This document shows positions 7,572 through 15,317 of a DNA stretch of 26,612 nt, piece by piece. Below the pieces are notes generated by a model. The model saw nothing but the letters and a program-made list of their open reading frames with translations, was not told the DNA's origin and made no database searches. Source of the DNA: Chloroflexota bacterium. GTDB lineage: Bacteria; Chloroflexota; Anaerolineae; CG2-30-64-16. A program made the translations under genes and the position numbers. The stretch is taken from positions 1 through 26,612 of the forward strand of contig JAKPQT010000636.1 of assembly GCA_029555885.1 (NCBI GenBank), read 5' to 3'. Each line of letters opens with the position of its first letter. Position 1 is the first letter of the stretch.

Positions 7572-8057
7572 ATGGCTGAAGGCGAAACCATCCGGAATAT
7601 CCTGCGTCTGTTCAACTACGGTCTGTTTGTCGTCACCAGCGCCAGCCCGGATGGGCCGCGCGCCGCGACCGTCAGTTGGGTGATGCAAGCGTCTTTCGAA
7701 CCCAAGCTGGTGGCCGTTGGCCTGCGCAAGGGCACCGCCATCTATGAGGCTGTCCGCGCAGCGCAGCAGTTCGGCCTGCATGTGGTCGGCCAGGAGCAGA
7801 CGGATTTTGCGCGGGCTTTCTTTCGGGTATCACAAAGCAACGCAGAGCAGATCGCGGGCTTCCGCTACAACCTGACCCCGCGCGGTGTGCCGCTGCTCGG
7901 CACGGCAATTGCCTGGTTGGAGTGTGAGGTTATCGAAGAAGCCAATGGTCAGGGCGACCACGGCATCTTTATCGCGCGCATCCTTGACGGTGATATCCAG
8001 GCGCCCGGCGCGCAGGCGTTGGCGCTGCACGACACTATGTGGCACTACGGCGGTTAA
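7572..8057 (+). CDS. Flavin reductase-like FMN-binding protein (copy 1)
   Basis: This 161-residue protein has the split-barrel flavin-reductase-like fold: LRLFNYGLFVVTSASPDG at the start, ATVSWVMQASFEPKLVAVGL in the middle and FGLHVVGQEQTDFARAFF after it. Such proteins bind FMN and either reduce free flavin with NAD(P)H or carry electrons as flavoredoxins. The C terminus (LHDTMWHYGG) matches the aromatic end common in this group. The ATG follows GAGGGGAG at a good distance. A paralogue lies 50 nt downstream in the same direction. The electron partner is unknown. Pyridoxamine-phosphate-oxidase-like proteins share the fold, but the motif order favours the flavin reductase family. Confidence 0.82.
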   Translation: MAEGETIRNILRLFNYGLFVVTSASPDGPRAATVSWVMQASFEPKLVAVGLRKGTAIYEAVRAAQQFGLHVVGQEQTDFARAFFRVSQSNAEQIAGFRYNLTPRGVPLLGTAIAWLECEVIEEANGQGDHGIFIARILDGDIQAPGAQALALHDTMWHYGG

Positions 8058-8107
8058 TCATCTACTGAGCGCGAGCAGTCTCTTTCCAGCCGAAGGGAGG
8101 TGTGACA

Positions 8108-8623
8108 GTGAAGCCCGACATTCAACCCCCGACCGATGTACGTACCGACGCACTGCGCCTGCTTTCCAACGGCGTGTATGTGCTGACGGCCTGCCACCAG
8201 GAGGTCATCCACGCGGCCACCATTACCTGGGCCACGCAGGTGTCTATCCAGCCTGCGCTCGTGCTGGTCGCCTTGCGTCGCAATTCGCGGCTGGCCCATG
8301 CTGTGCGCAAAGGCCGGCGCTTTGCCCTCAACATCCTCGCCAGCGATCAACAAGATATCGCTGAAACCTTCTTTACCCACCATTCTGACAACGAGGAGAC
8401 GGCGGCGATGGGCGGCCAGGCGTTTCGCATGACCGAGAGCCACTGTCCCCTGCTCACCGAAGCCCTGGGCTGGATCGAGTGCCGTCTCGCAGACGAGCCG
8501 GCCTCGCCGGGCGACCACATGCTCATGCTGGGTGAAGTGACCGGCGCGGGCGTGCGCCGCCAGGGAGAGCCGATGGTGTTGTGGTCAAGTCCCTGGTCCT
8601 ACGGTGGCAGTCAGGAATCGTGA
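8108..8623 (+). CDS. Flavin reductase-like FMN-binding protein (copy 2)
   Basis: This 171-residue paralogue of the preceding gene keeps the order ALRLLSNGVYVLTA, ATITWATQVSIQPALVLVAL and FALNILASDQQDIAETFF, and the closing SPWSYGG. The ribosome site GAAGGGAGG (8092-8100) decides the start: it is 1 nt from a GTG at 8102, too close, but 7 nt from the GTG at 8108, which I chose. The tandem pair probably arose by duplication, and their divergence suggests separate partners or a heterodimer. FMN binding is inferred from the family; no NAD(P)H-specific motif can be identified by eye. Confidence 0.8.
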   Translation: MKPDIQPPTDVRTDALRLLSNGVYVLTACHQEVIHAATITWATQVSIQPALVLVALRRNSRLAHAVRKGRRFALNILASDQQDIAETFFTHHSDNEETAAMGGQAFRMTESHCPLLTEALGWIECRLADEPASPGDHMLMLGEVTGAGVRRQGEPMVLWSSPWSYGGSQES

Positions 8624-8630
8624 ATCCAGG

Positions 8631-8668
8631 CACGTAGAGACGCCCCAACAGCGCGTCTCTAGCCCGTG
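8631..8668. repeat. Palindromic repeat with TAGAGACGC/GCGTCTCTA stem
   Basis: TAGAGACGC (8635-8643) pairs perfectly with GCGTCTCTA (8653-8661) around a 9-nt loop; an outer CACG/CGTG adds four pairs with a bulge. This GTAGAGACG-type palindrome resembles intergenic repeats I associate with cyanobacteria and Chloroflexota. It sits between the second flavin reductase and the amidohydrolase start and argues against a longer N terminus for the latter. Confidence 0.7.
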
Positions 8669-8684
8669 CGGAGCGGGAGTTTTC

Positions 8685-9869
8685 ATGCAAGAGATCGATT
8701 TCACCGGCGAGGCCGAGGGCCTGCGCTCTCAGCTCATCGCGTGGCGCCGCGACCTGCACCAGCACCCCGAACTGCGGTTCGCGGTGCATCGCACCGCGGG
8801 CATCGTCGCGCAGACCCTGGGCGAGCTGGGCTATGAGGTCCGCACCAGCATCGGGCAGACGGGCGTCGTGGCGCTCCTGCACGGCGGGCGGCCCGGTCCC
8901 ACGGTCATGCTGCGCGCGGATATGGATGCGCTGCCCATCCAGGAAATCAGCGACGCGCCCTATGCCTCCCAGGTGCCGGGCGTGATGCACGCGTGCGGCC
9001 ATGACGGGCATGTGGCTATGGGCCTGGGTGCAGCCACGCTGCTGGCGCGGCACGCGGCGGAGCTGCCGGGCCGCGTCCTCTTCGTCTTTCAGCCAGCAGA
9101 GGAAGGCGACGGCGGAGCCGCCGCGATGGTCGCGGATGGCGCGCTGGCCGACCCCGTGCCCGACGCCGCGTTCGGGCTGCACCTGTGGAATTCGCTGCCC
9201 CTGGGCCGGGTGGTCGCGCAGGCCGGGCCGCTGATGGCCGCGGCAGACGTGCTCAAGATCGTCATTCGCGGCAAGGGCGGTCACGGCGCGCAGCCGCACG
9301 AAGCCGTGGATGCGATCGCCGTCGCCGGCCAGGTGCTCTCCGCGCTGCAAACTATCGTCAGCCGCAACGTCAACCCACAGGAGACCGCGGTACTGACCAT
9401 CGGCAGCATTCGCGGCGGCACGACGTTCAACGTCATCGCCGAGACCGTCGAGATGCTCGGCACCATCCGTACCTTTGCCCCGGCGGTGCGCGAGATGGTG
9501 CTGACGCGGCTGCAGGTCCTCCTGGATGGCATCACCAACGGCATGGGCGCACACTACGAGCTGGAGATTCAGAGCGTCACGCAGGCCGTGGTCAACGATC
9601 CGGCCGTGGCAGAGATTGCGCGCAACGCAGCCGTCCAGATTGCCGGTGCGCACGCGGTCGGCTGGCATCCGCCGCTGATGGTGTCAGAGGACTTCTCGGA
9701 GTTCGCCCGCCGCGTGCCCGCGTGCTTCATGCTGGTAGGTTCCGCCAATTCGGAACTGGGGCTGGATGCGCCGCATCACAACCCGCGCTTCGACTTCGAT
9801 GAGCGCGCACTGCCCCTGGGCGTCGCCCTGCTGACCACCGCCGCGGTGCGCTATCTCTCACATGCTTGA
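8685..9869 (+). CDS. M20-family amidohydrolase (amino-acid N-acyl hydrolase / hippurate hydrolase type)
   Basis: This 394-residue peptidase-family M20D enzyme probably removes acyl groups from N-acylated amino acids. The metal-site motifs are visible: LRADMDALPI (D79/D81), HACGHDGH (102-109), FQPAEEGDGGA with catalytic glutamates 139-140, and GLHLWNSLPLG. The lid or dimerisation domain begins near KGGHGAQPHEAVDA. The C-terminal SEDFSEF is the last conserved metal-site segment. The ATG at 8685 follows GGGAG closely; an upstream extension would cross the palindromic repeat. The stop overlaps the start of the LysE-type exporter by 8 nt, which suggests that the released amino acid, or a related compound, is exported. 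Substrate cannot be read from the sequence. Confidence 0.88.
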   Translation: MQEIDFTGEAEGLRSQLIAWRRDLHQHPELRFAVHRTAGIVAQTLGELGYEVRTSIGQTGVVALLHGGRPGPTVMLRADMDALPIQEISDAPYASQVPGVMHACGHDGHVAMGLGAATLLARHAAELPGRVLFVFQPAEEGDGGAAAMVADGALADPVPDAAFGLHLWNSLPLGRVVAQAGPLMAAADVLKIVIRGKGGHGAQPHEAVDAIAVAGQVLSALQTIVSRNVNPQETAVLTIGSIRGGTTFNVIAETVEMLGTIRTFAPAVREMVLTRLQVLLDGITNGMGAHYELEIQSVTQAVVNDPAVAEIARNAAVQIAGAHAVGWHPPLMVSEDFSEFARRVPACFMLVGSANSELGLDAPHHNPRFDFDERALPLGVALLTTAAVRYLSHA

Positions 9870-10536
9870 CCTGGTCCCGCTCTACGCCACCTTCATGCTC
9901 ATCAGCCTCTCCGGCGCGCTGTCGCCCGGCCCGCTGACCGCGCTGGCGATCAGCGAGGGCGCACGCGCGGGCCGCTGGGCAGGCACGGGGCTGGCCTTGG
10001 GCCACGGCCTCGTCGAGATTCCGCTGGCGTTTGCCATCGCGTATGGGCTGGGCGCGTGGCTCCAACGCCCTCTCGTGGGCGGGCTGGTCGCGCTGACCGG
10101 CAGCCTCGTGCTGCTGTGGCTGGGCTACGGCCTCGTCGCGGGCACGCTCCGCGGGCAGCTCTCGCTCGCCGCGGCAGCCGCCGCGCCCGCACCTGCCGCG
10201 CTCCGCTTCGGCCACATCCCCGGCGGGGTCATCTTCACCGTGACGAACCCCTACTGGTCGCTCTGGTGGGCCACGCTCGGCGCGAGCTACCTCGCCCGCG
10301 TCACCGCGCTGAACGGCAGCGCCTTTGCGGTGGGCGGCCTGGCGCTGACGCACTGGCTGACCGACCTGGGCTGGCTCGGCGGATTGAGCCTGCTCGTGGG
10401 GTCCGGGCGGCGGCTGTTCGGTGAGCGCGGCTATCGCGCCGTGCTGCTGGGCTGCGGCGTGTTCCTGTTGGGGTTCGGGGTATATTTCGCGACGGTGGGC
10501 GTCAAGGCATTGGCAAGCGTCTACGAGGCTGTTTGA
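9862..10536 (+). CDS. LysE/RhtB-family amino-acid exporter
   Basis: This 224-residue inner-membrane protein has about six hydrophobic segments. It carries the family hallmark SPGPLTALAISEGARAG near the N terminus and the second conserved half-motif TVTNPYWSLWWATLG in the middle. Such proteins export amino acids or related small compounds. The linker between segments 3 and 4 is alanine- and proline-rich. The ATG lies inside the last codons of the M20 gene (8-nt overlap), so the two are translated together. That pairing supports a joint role in clearing an amino acid or acyl-amino acid. The family is clear; the substrate is unknown. Confidence 0.85.
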   Translation: MLDLVPLYATFMLISLSGALSPGPLTALAISEGARAGRWAGTGLALGHGLVEIPLAFAIAYGLGAWLQRPLVGGLVALTGSLVLLWLGYGLVAGTLRGQLSLAAAAAAPAPAALRFGHIPGGVIFTVTNPYWSLWWATLGASYLARVTALNGSAFAVGGLALTHWLTDLGWLGGLSLLVGSGRRLFGERGYRAVLLGCGVFLLGFGVYFATVGVKALASVYEAV

Positions 10537-10562
10537 AGAGGTTCCCGGCGACTAAAGTCACA

Positions 10563-10592
10563 GCCACCGTGGTTGCTGCGCAACCCGGTGGC
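10563..10592. repeat. Intergenic hairpin between convergent genes
   Basis: GCCACCG (10563-10569), a bulged T, then GGTTGC (10571-10576) pair with GCAACC (10580-10585) and CGGTGGC (10586-10592) around a TGC loop: 13 pairs. It is 26 nt after the exporter stop. There is no U-run; it may be a repeat element or a bidirectional transcript end. Confidence 0.6.
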
Positions 10593-10629
10593 AGCGGTTT
10601 CGACCGCCCGAAACGAACTTGTCAAACCC

Positions 10630-10669
10630 GTCCGCATCGCGGTCGCGATGCGACCGTCAGGATGCGGAC
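10630..10669. terminator. Strong nested hairpin between convergent genes, probable bidirectional transcript end
   Basis: GTCCGCATC (10630-10638) pairs with GATGCGGAC (10661-10669), and an inner CGGTCGC/GCGACCG closes a 3-nt loop. On the + strand it is followed by tcctctgttt. It lies between the stops of the exporter (+) and the GlpX-like gene (-). Confidence 0.55.
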
Positions 10670-10697
10670 TCCTCTGTTTGCTGAACAGGGTACCCCC

Positions 10698-11672
10698 TCA
10701 CTCGGCCAGCCAGTGCTCGGTCACAATTGTGCGGCGGATGCCCGTCTCCGCGCGCAGGATGATGGAGTTGGACTCGGCGTTCGGCCCGTGATAGCGCACG
10801 CCGCTGAGCAGCGGGCTGTCGGTGATGCCCGTGGCGACGAAAAAGGCATACGGACCGCTCACGATTTCGTCCGCCGTGCGGATGCGCCGGGCATCGGGGT
10901 CCGAGGCGCGCAGGGCCGCGGCCTCCATTGCAGTTCTGGCCGATAGCCGCCCCAGCATGGCGCCGCGCGCAGCCTTGACGGCACAGGCAGCCATCAGCCC
11001 CTGTGGCACGCCGCCCGTACCCATGAGCAAATCGACTTTCCCCCCGCGCAGACAGGCCATCAACGCACCCGCCACATCCCCGCCGGAGCGCAGCAGCACG
11101 TGCGCGCCCGCAGCGCGTATCTCCGCAACGAGGTCGGCATGGCGAGGCCGGTCCAGCACGAACACTACCAGGTCGCGCACTTCCTTGTGCTTGGCACGCG
11201 CCACCAGTGCCAGCGTCCATGCCGCGGGCGCATCCATGCACTCCGGCACCAGCGCGGCCCCGACCTCGGCATTGGTCACAATCTTCTCCATGTAGGGCAT
11301 CCCGCGTGGGGTCCAGATGGCGCCGCGCGGGGCGACGGCCACCGCAGAGAGCGCGCCGGGATAGCCCCCGGCCAGCAGGCGACCGCCCTCCAGCGCATCT
11401 GCCAGTACATCCACCGCCGGCCCCTGTCTGTCACCCAGATGCTCGCCAGTGGCGAACATGGCCTCGCCGCCGCGCCGGCTTTCCTCGCCCTGGCACAGGA
11501 TGCCATCCATGTGAATCAGGTTCAACGCGCGACGCATGGCATCCGTGGCAGCGCGTTCGGCCTCTTCAGGCCGGCCCAGGCCGGACCAACGCCCGGCGCT
11601 CAACGCGGCCATCTCCGTGGCGCGCACCAGGTCCAAGCCCATGTTGGACGGCAGTACGTGGGGCGTGTTCAT
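10698..11672 (-). CDS. GlpX-like class II fructose-1,6-bisphosphatase homologue with degenerate active site
   Basis: This 324-residue protein aligns along its length with GlpX phosphatases: RATEMAALSAGRW, AMRRALNLIHMDG, PYMEKIV (Y127) and ATGITDSPLLSGV. By remembered comparison with E. coli GlpX, several conserved active-site residues are changed. GRGDK becomes GLGRP (R34, P35) and the following Asp becomes E39. The GEGEIDEAP loop becomes GEESRRGGE, DPIEGT becomes DALEGG (D92 and E95 kept), and GGAPEG becomes GGVPQG (Q224 where a metal-binding Glu is expected). It may be inactive, regulatory, or act on another substrate. The ATG overlaps the SulP stop in an ATGA arrangement (11669-11672), so both are translated from one mRNA. 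I withhold the symbol glpX because activity is doubtful. Confidence 0.82.
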   Translation of the reverse strand: MNTPHVLPSNMGLDLVRATEMAALSAGRWSGLGRPEEAERAATDAMRRALNLIHMDGILCQGEESRRGGEAMFATGEHLGDRQGPAVDVLADALEGGRLLAGGYPGALSAVAVAPRGAIWTPRGMPYMEKIVTNAEVGAALVPECMDAPAAWTLALVARAKHKEVRDLVVFVLDRPRHADLVAEIRAAGAHVLLRSGGDVAGALMACLRGGKVDLLMGTGGVPQGLMAACAVKAARGAMLGRLSARTAMEAAALRASDPDARRIRTADEIVSGPYAFFVATGITDSPLLSGVRYHGPNAESNSIILRAETGIRRTIVTEHWLAE

Positions 11673-13792
11673 CCCATGGCCTCCAGTAGATTCGCGGCCT
11701 CCCAGGCCAACATGCCGCCGCGCAAGGCCGCAACATCCTTGTGCCCGGCAGCCAGCAGCACGGCTGCGGCGCGGGCGCTGCGCCGCCCGCCGCGACACAC
11801 GAAAACCACGGATCGGTCGCCCGGGACCTGGCCGGGATCTGCAAGCAGGTCGGGCAGAGGAATCGACTGGCTGCCCGGCACACGGCCCTGCCTGAACTCG
11901 CGCGGCTCCCGCACATCGATAACCACGGGCGGCGCATCGCTCCGCAGCGCCTGCCATAGGGCGAGGGGCTCAATGACCGGCGGCGGCACCGTGGGCCGCA
12001 CGGTATGAACGCCGTTGCCCATGTCAACATCGGGTAGCTGCTTGGGCAAGTTCTGGCACTCGCGAAAAGCCCTGACCGGGCACTCGTAGATGCAGATGGC
12101 CGGGTCGAGCACGTGGTGGAAGATGTAGCCAACGGCTACATCTTCGTCGAGCAGATGGTCGCGGCCCAGGTAGTCCAGGAACCCGGACGCGGTCATCTCC
12201 TGGAACACTGGCAGCCGAACCCGCGACATGTAGACATCCCCGCCCGCCGCGCGATAGTTGCGCACGATCGACTCCAGCGCATGGATGCCGCTGATATCGC
12301 AGTTGTGGACGCTGTGCATGCGCAGCAGCAGGAAGCGCTGGCTCGGGTTGTTGACCAGATTCTGATACACCGCCTCGTCCACGTGCTGCACCGCGCCGAA
12401 GTACAGATCGCCCAGGATTTCGGTGATGCTCAACTGCGGACACGGCGGCACTTCGGGCTGATGCTCGAAGTGGCGGAACCCGTCAGACGGCAGCACCGTG
12501 CGCACGCGCGGGGTGCTGGTGCGCAACAGATACGCGCCCAGCGACATGAGGATGCCTGCGAGCACGGCGAATTGCAACGGCAGCGTCAGCGTCGCCAGCA
12601 GGGTCACCACCATCGTCAGCCGGTCGGCCCCACCCCCGCGCCAGATGCGCGCCATTTCCTTGCGGTCGATGAGATTCACGGCTGTCACAAACAGCACACC
12701 AGCAAGCGATGCCATTGGGATATAGGCGGCCAGCGACCCCAGGCCGAGCATGATAACTGCGACCAGCAGGCCGGTGAAGACGTTCGCCATCGGCGTACGC
12801 GCCCCGGCTTGCAGGTTGAGCATGGAGCGACCGAACGAGCCGGTGACAGGGCAGCCGGAAAAAAGCCCGACGGCGATGTTAGCCAGCCCCTGTCCCACGA
12901 ACTCCTGGTTGCTGTCCAGCCGTTGACCGGTGTGGCTGGCGATGGAGCGCGCGTTCGAGATGGCCTCGACCAGGCCGATGGCAGTAATGGAGAGTGCGGC
13001 CATAGACAGCGCGCCGACAAGCTCCAGGTCCATCACGGGCGGAACGCTGAACGGAGGCAAGCCGCGCGGCAGGCTGCCAACCACTCGGACGTCCAACGCA
13101 AACAGGGCAGTTGCCAGCGCGCCTACTACAATCGCGATCAAAGGTCCCGGCAGCCGGCGGTCCAGCCGTTTAAGCAGCACGATGATCACAATGGCAGCCA
13201 GGCCCAAGGCCAGGCTGGGTGGGTGGGTGTCCTCCAGCCGGGGCAGGACCAATTGCAGCGTCTGAATTGGCCCGGAGCTGCGCGGCAGGTCCAGCCGCAA
13301 CAGTTCGGCGACCTGGTTGAAGACGATGAGCATACCCGCGCCTGCGGTGAACCCCACGATGACCGCGTCGGACACAAAACGCACCAGCACGCCAAGGCGC
13401 GCTAGCCCCATTACCAACCGCAGGATGCCACCCAACAGGGCCAGCAGGCTCGCCCCGACCAGATAAGGCGGCGTGCCGGGCATGGCGATGGGCGTTAATG
13501 CAGCCAGGCTCAACAACGCCACAGTGTTGCTGGGACCGGTCTGGAGCTGGTTGGAGGAGCCCCATAAGGCCCCGACGATGCTGGCAATGATGGCGGAATA
13601 CAGGCCCACCTCGGCCGGCAGCCCGGCCAGCAGGGCATAGGCCATCGTCTGGGGCAGGAGCACCATCGTCACCGTCAGGGCCGCCATAAAGTCCGGGCGC
13701 AGGTCTGCGCGACGGATGCCGCGCAGCACTTCCACCGGGCGCGCAAGAAGTCGCAGCCCGGAGCGAAGCGTATACCAGGAAGTTGTCGCCAT
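11669..13792 (-). CDS. SulP-family anion transporter with STAS and C-terminal rhodanese domain
   Basis: This 707-residue fusion has three parts. Residues about 20-440 form the SulP membrane core with many hydrophobic segments, including LPQTMAYALLAGLP and SNARSIASHTG. Residues about 455-575 form a STAS domain (MHSVHNCDISGIHALESI). Residues about 600-707 form a rhodanese domain with IDVREPREF and the active-site loop CRGGRRS, nucleophile C666. SulP proteins move sulfate, bicarbonate or other anions across the inner membrane; rhodaneses transfer sulfane sulfur. The fusion hints at sulfur-linked transport, but bicarbonate carriers also belong to this family. The linker before the rhodanese holds several cysteines (ICIYEC, FRECQ). 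The ATG at 13792 has only a weak ribosome site. The last codon positions overlap the GlpX-like start. Confidence 0.9.
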   Translation of the reverse strand: MATTSWYTLRSGLRLLARPVEVLRGIRRADLRPDFMAALTVTMVLLPQTMAYALLAGLPAEVGLYSAIIASIVGALWGSSNQLQTGPSNTVALLSLAALTPIAMPGTPPYLVGASLLALLGGILRLVMGLARLGVLVRFVSDAVIVGFTAGAGMLIVFNQVAELLRLDLPRSSGPIQTLQLVLPRLEDTHPPSLALGLAAIVIIVLLKRLDRRLPGPLIAIVVGALATALFALDVRVVGSLPRGLPPFSVPPVMDLELVGALSMAALSITAIGLVEAISNARSIASHTGQRLDSNQEFVGQGLANIAVGLFSGCPVTGSFGRSMLNLQAGARTPMANVFTGLLVAVIMLGLGSLAAYIPMASLAGVLFVTAVNLIDRKEMARIWRGGGADRLTMVVTLLATLTLPLQFAVLAGILMSLGAYLLRTSTPRVRTVLPSDGFRHFEHQPEVPPCPQLSITEILGDLYFGAVQHVDEAVYQNLVNNPSQRFLLLRMHSVHNCDISGIHALESIVRNYRAAGGDVYMSRVRLPVFQEMTASGFLDYLGRDHLLDEDVAVGYIFHHVLDPAICIYECPVRAFRECQNLPKQLPDVDMGNGVHTVRPTVPPPVIEPLALWQALRSDAPPVVIDVREPREFRQGRVPGSQSIPLPDLLADPGQVPGDRSVVFVCRGGRRSARAAAVLLAAGHKDVAALRGGMLAWEAANLLEAMG

Positions 13793-13825
13793 GCCTACGC
13801 CTGCTCTGAACAGTGATGTGGCCCG

Positions 13826-13834
13826 ATTATCGCA
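13826..13834 (-). promoter_or_regulatory. Possible extended -10 element for the SulP gene
   Basis: On the minus strand TGCGATAAT forms an extended -10 (GATAAT at 13831 to 13826) 34 nt before the ATG. No convincing -35 is present. Confidence 0.3.
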
Positions 13835-13887
13835 TCGAACCCGCCAATTGGGAAGCGCGCTGCACCTTCATTGACTCCTTCCGGCAT

Positions 13888-13916
13888 TTGACAGCCATCC
13901 ACGCGTTCATTACAAT
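13888..13916 (+). promoter_or_regulatory. Strong sigma70-like promoter of the lamin-tail protein gene
   Basis: TTGACA (13888-13893) and TACAAT (13911-13916) are separated by exactly 17 nt. The expected transcript starts near 13923, giving a leader of about 95 nt before the ATG at 14019. Confidence 0.75.
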
Positions 13917-14018
13917 CCCGCCTGTACGAGCAGACGGCGAATCATCACCCATTGTTGTCCGGCACATTGCTCCCCCGTGTGCCTCATCGTTCTCCGCCCA
14001 GACAAAGGAGCCTGCGCC

Positions 14019-15215
14019 ATGAAGCCCGTTCGTCACCCAGTTGCGCCCTGCCCGCGTTTCTCGCAGGGCGATCGCGTGCCACCTTTCGTTGTTGGCCGTT
14101 CGTTCATCATCGTGCTCTTGTTAGCCATCTGCCTGGCCCCCTCGCGCGTGGCTGGAGCACCCCCCGGCACAGGCGTGCCCTCCCACATCGCTGACGGTCC
14201 ACAGATTCGCATCAGTCAAATCTATGGAGGCGGCGGCCTGGCAAATGCCCTCTACCAGAATGACTTCATCGAACTCCACAACGCCGGTCAGACCGCAGTC
14301 GATGTCACTGGCTGGAGCATCCAGTACTTCAGAGGCAACCAGATGGACACGCCGGCCTTCCGCCTTGACCTCAGCGGCGTGATCCCCGCAGGGGGGTATT
14401 ATCTGGCCGCGGGCCGTAGTGGCAACGGCTGCAGCGGCGGCACGCGTCCGTGCGGCGCACCGCTGCCCGCGGCGGATGCCGCTAACCTCACCCTGGACAT
14501 CGCCAACTCCTATGCAATGGTCTATCTTGTGGACCACCAGAATACACTCCCGGAGTTCTGCCGGGGCGATATTGCACCTGTGGACATGGTCGGCTACGGC
14601 ACAACTGCCCCATGCTATGAGGGAGATGGCCCGGCGCCGGGCGCATCCAACACGACCGCCGTCATCCGGCAGGATGCCGGCTGCCAGGACGCGGACCAAA
14701 ACGAGGCGGACTTCGTGACAGGTGCGCCCACGCCGCGCAATTCGGCTGCACAGGCGGTCATATGTGTGCCCCAGGCGGTCACGCTGGCAGCCTGGGCCGC
14801 GCGCGCCGACGGGTCTGCCGTGCAGCTCACCTGGGAAACCGTCAGCGAGGTGGCGAACACGGGTTTCAACATCTACCGCGGACCCTCAGCAGCGGGGCCG
14901 TGGGCTCGCGTCAACGCCACGCTGATACCGGCGCAGGCACCGGGCGCGACGGACGGCGGCCAGTACGCCTGGACGGATACCGCAGTCGAGGCCGGGGTGA
15001 CATACTGGTATGCCCTGGAGGATGTCGCCCTGGATGGCACGTCGACGCGGCACGATCCTGTCGCCGTAACGGTGGCCGGGCCCAACGCGGTCGGCCTGGC
15101 GCGCGCCCACGCCCTTCAGGAGCGCAACCTGCCCCTCTGGCTGTTCACGGCCGGCGTGCTTGGGCTAATGACAGCCGGCGCCGGCCTGTACCGCCGCACC
15201 CACCGGCAGACCTGA
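14019..15215 (+). CDS. Exported lamin-tail-domain (LTD) protein with C-terminal membrane anchor
   Basis: This 398-residue protein is probably surface-exposed. A basic N terminus is followed by the hydrophobic stretch SFIIVLLLAICLAPS and a likely signal-peptidase site after AGA. An LTD domain begins at IRISQIYGGGG and continues DFIELHNAG and DVTGWSIQYF, ending near PTPRNSA. LTD domains in bacterial exported proteins often accompany nucleases or adhesins, but no nuclease domain is present here. A fibronectin-III-like region follows (VQLTWETVSEVANTGFNIYRG). The C terminus has one hydrophobic segment (LWLFTAGVLGLMTAGAGLY) and a basic tail RRTHRQT, the layout of a sortase- or exosortase-like anchor. 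AAAGGAG lies 8 nt before the ATG. Even-spaced cysteines suggest disulfides outside the cell. Function unknown. Confidence 0.8.
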   Translation: MKPVRHPVAPCPRFSQGDRVPPFVVGRSFIIVLLLAICLAPSRVAGAPPGTGVPSHIADGPQIRISQIYGGGGLANALYQNDFIELHNAGQTAVDVTGWSIQYFRGNQMDTPAFRLDLSGVIPAGGYYLAAGRSGNGCSGGTRPCGAPLPAADAANLTLDIANSYAMVYLVDHQNTLPEFCRGDIAPVDMVGYGTTAPCYEGDGPAPGASNTTAVIRQDAGCQDADQNEADFVTGAPTPRNSAAQAVICVPQAVTLAAWAARADGSAVQLTWETVSEVANTGFNIYRGPSAAGPWARVNATLIPAQAPGATDGGQYAWTDTAVEAGVTYWYALEDVALDGTSTRHDPVAVTVAGPNAVGLARAHALQERNLPLWLFTAGVLGLMTAGAGLYRRTHRQT

Positions 15216-15253
15216 TTCCGCCCACCCCGATCCTTCGCTGCCGCTCGTCTGCA

Positions 15254-15303
15254 AGACAAAGCCCCAGGACTCCACATGGAAATCCTGGGGCCTTATTTTG
15301 TCT
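15254..15303. terminator. Bidirectional intrinsic terminator between LTD gene and radC
   Basis: GCCCCAGGA (15261-15269) pairs with TCCTGGGGC (15283-15291). The stem is flanked by AGACAAA on the left and TTATTTTGTCT on the right, so a U-run follows on the + strand and a shorter TTTGTCT on the - strand. It serves both convergent genes. Confidence 0.8.
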
Positions 15304-15317
15304 GTGCCAGAGTGGAT

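Noticed and set aside
10698..11672. Plain annotation as glpX fructose-1,6-bisphosphatase
   Set aside because: Too many conserved catalytic positions differ; the family name is kept but not the activity.
12113..13405. 430-residue open frame on the + strand across the SulP gene
   Set aside because: Gln/His/Arg-rich shadow of a gene with well-defined membrane and STAS domains.
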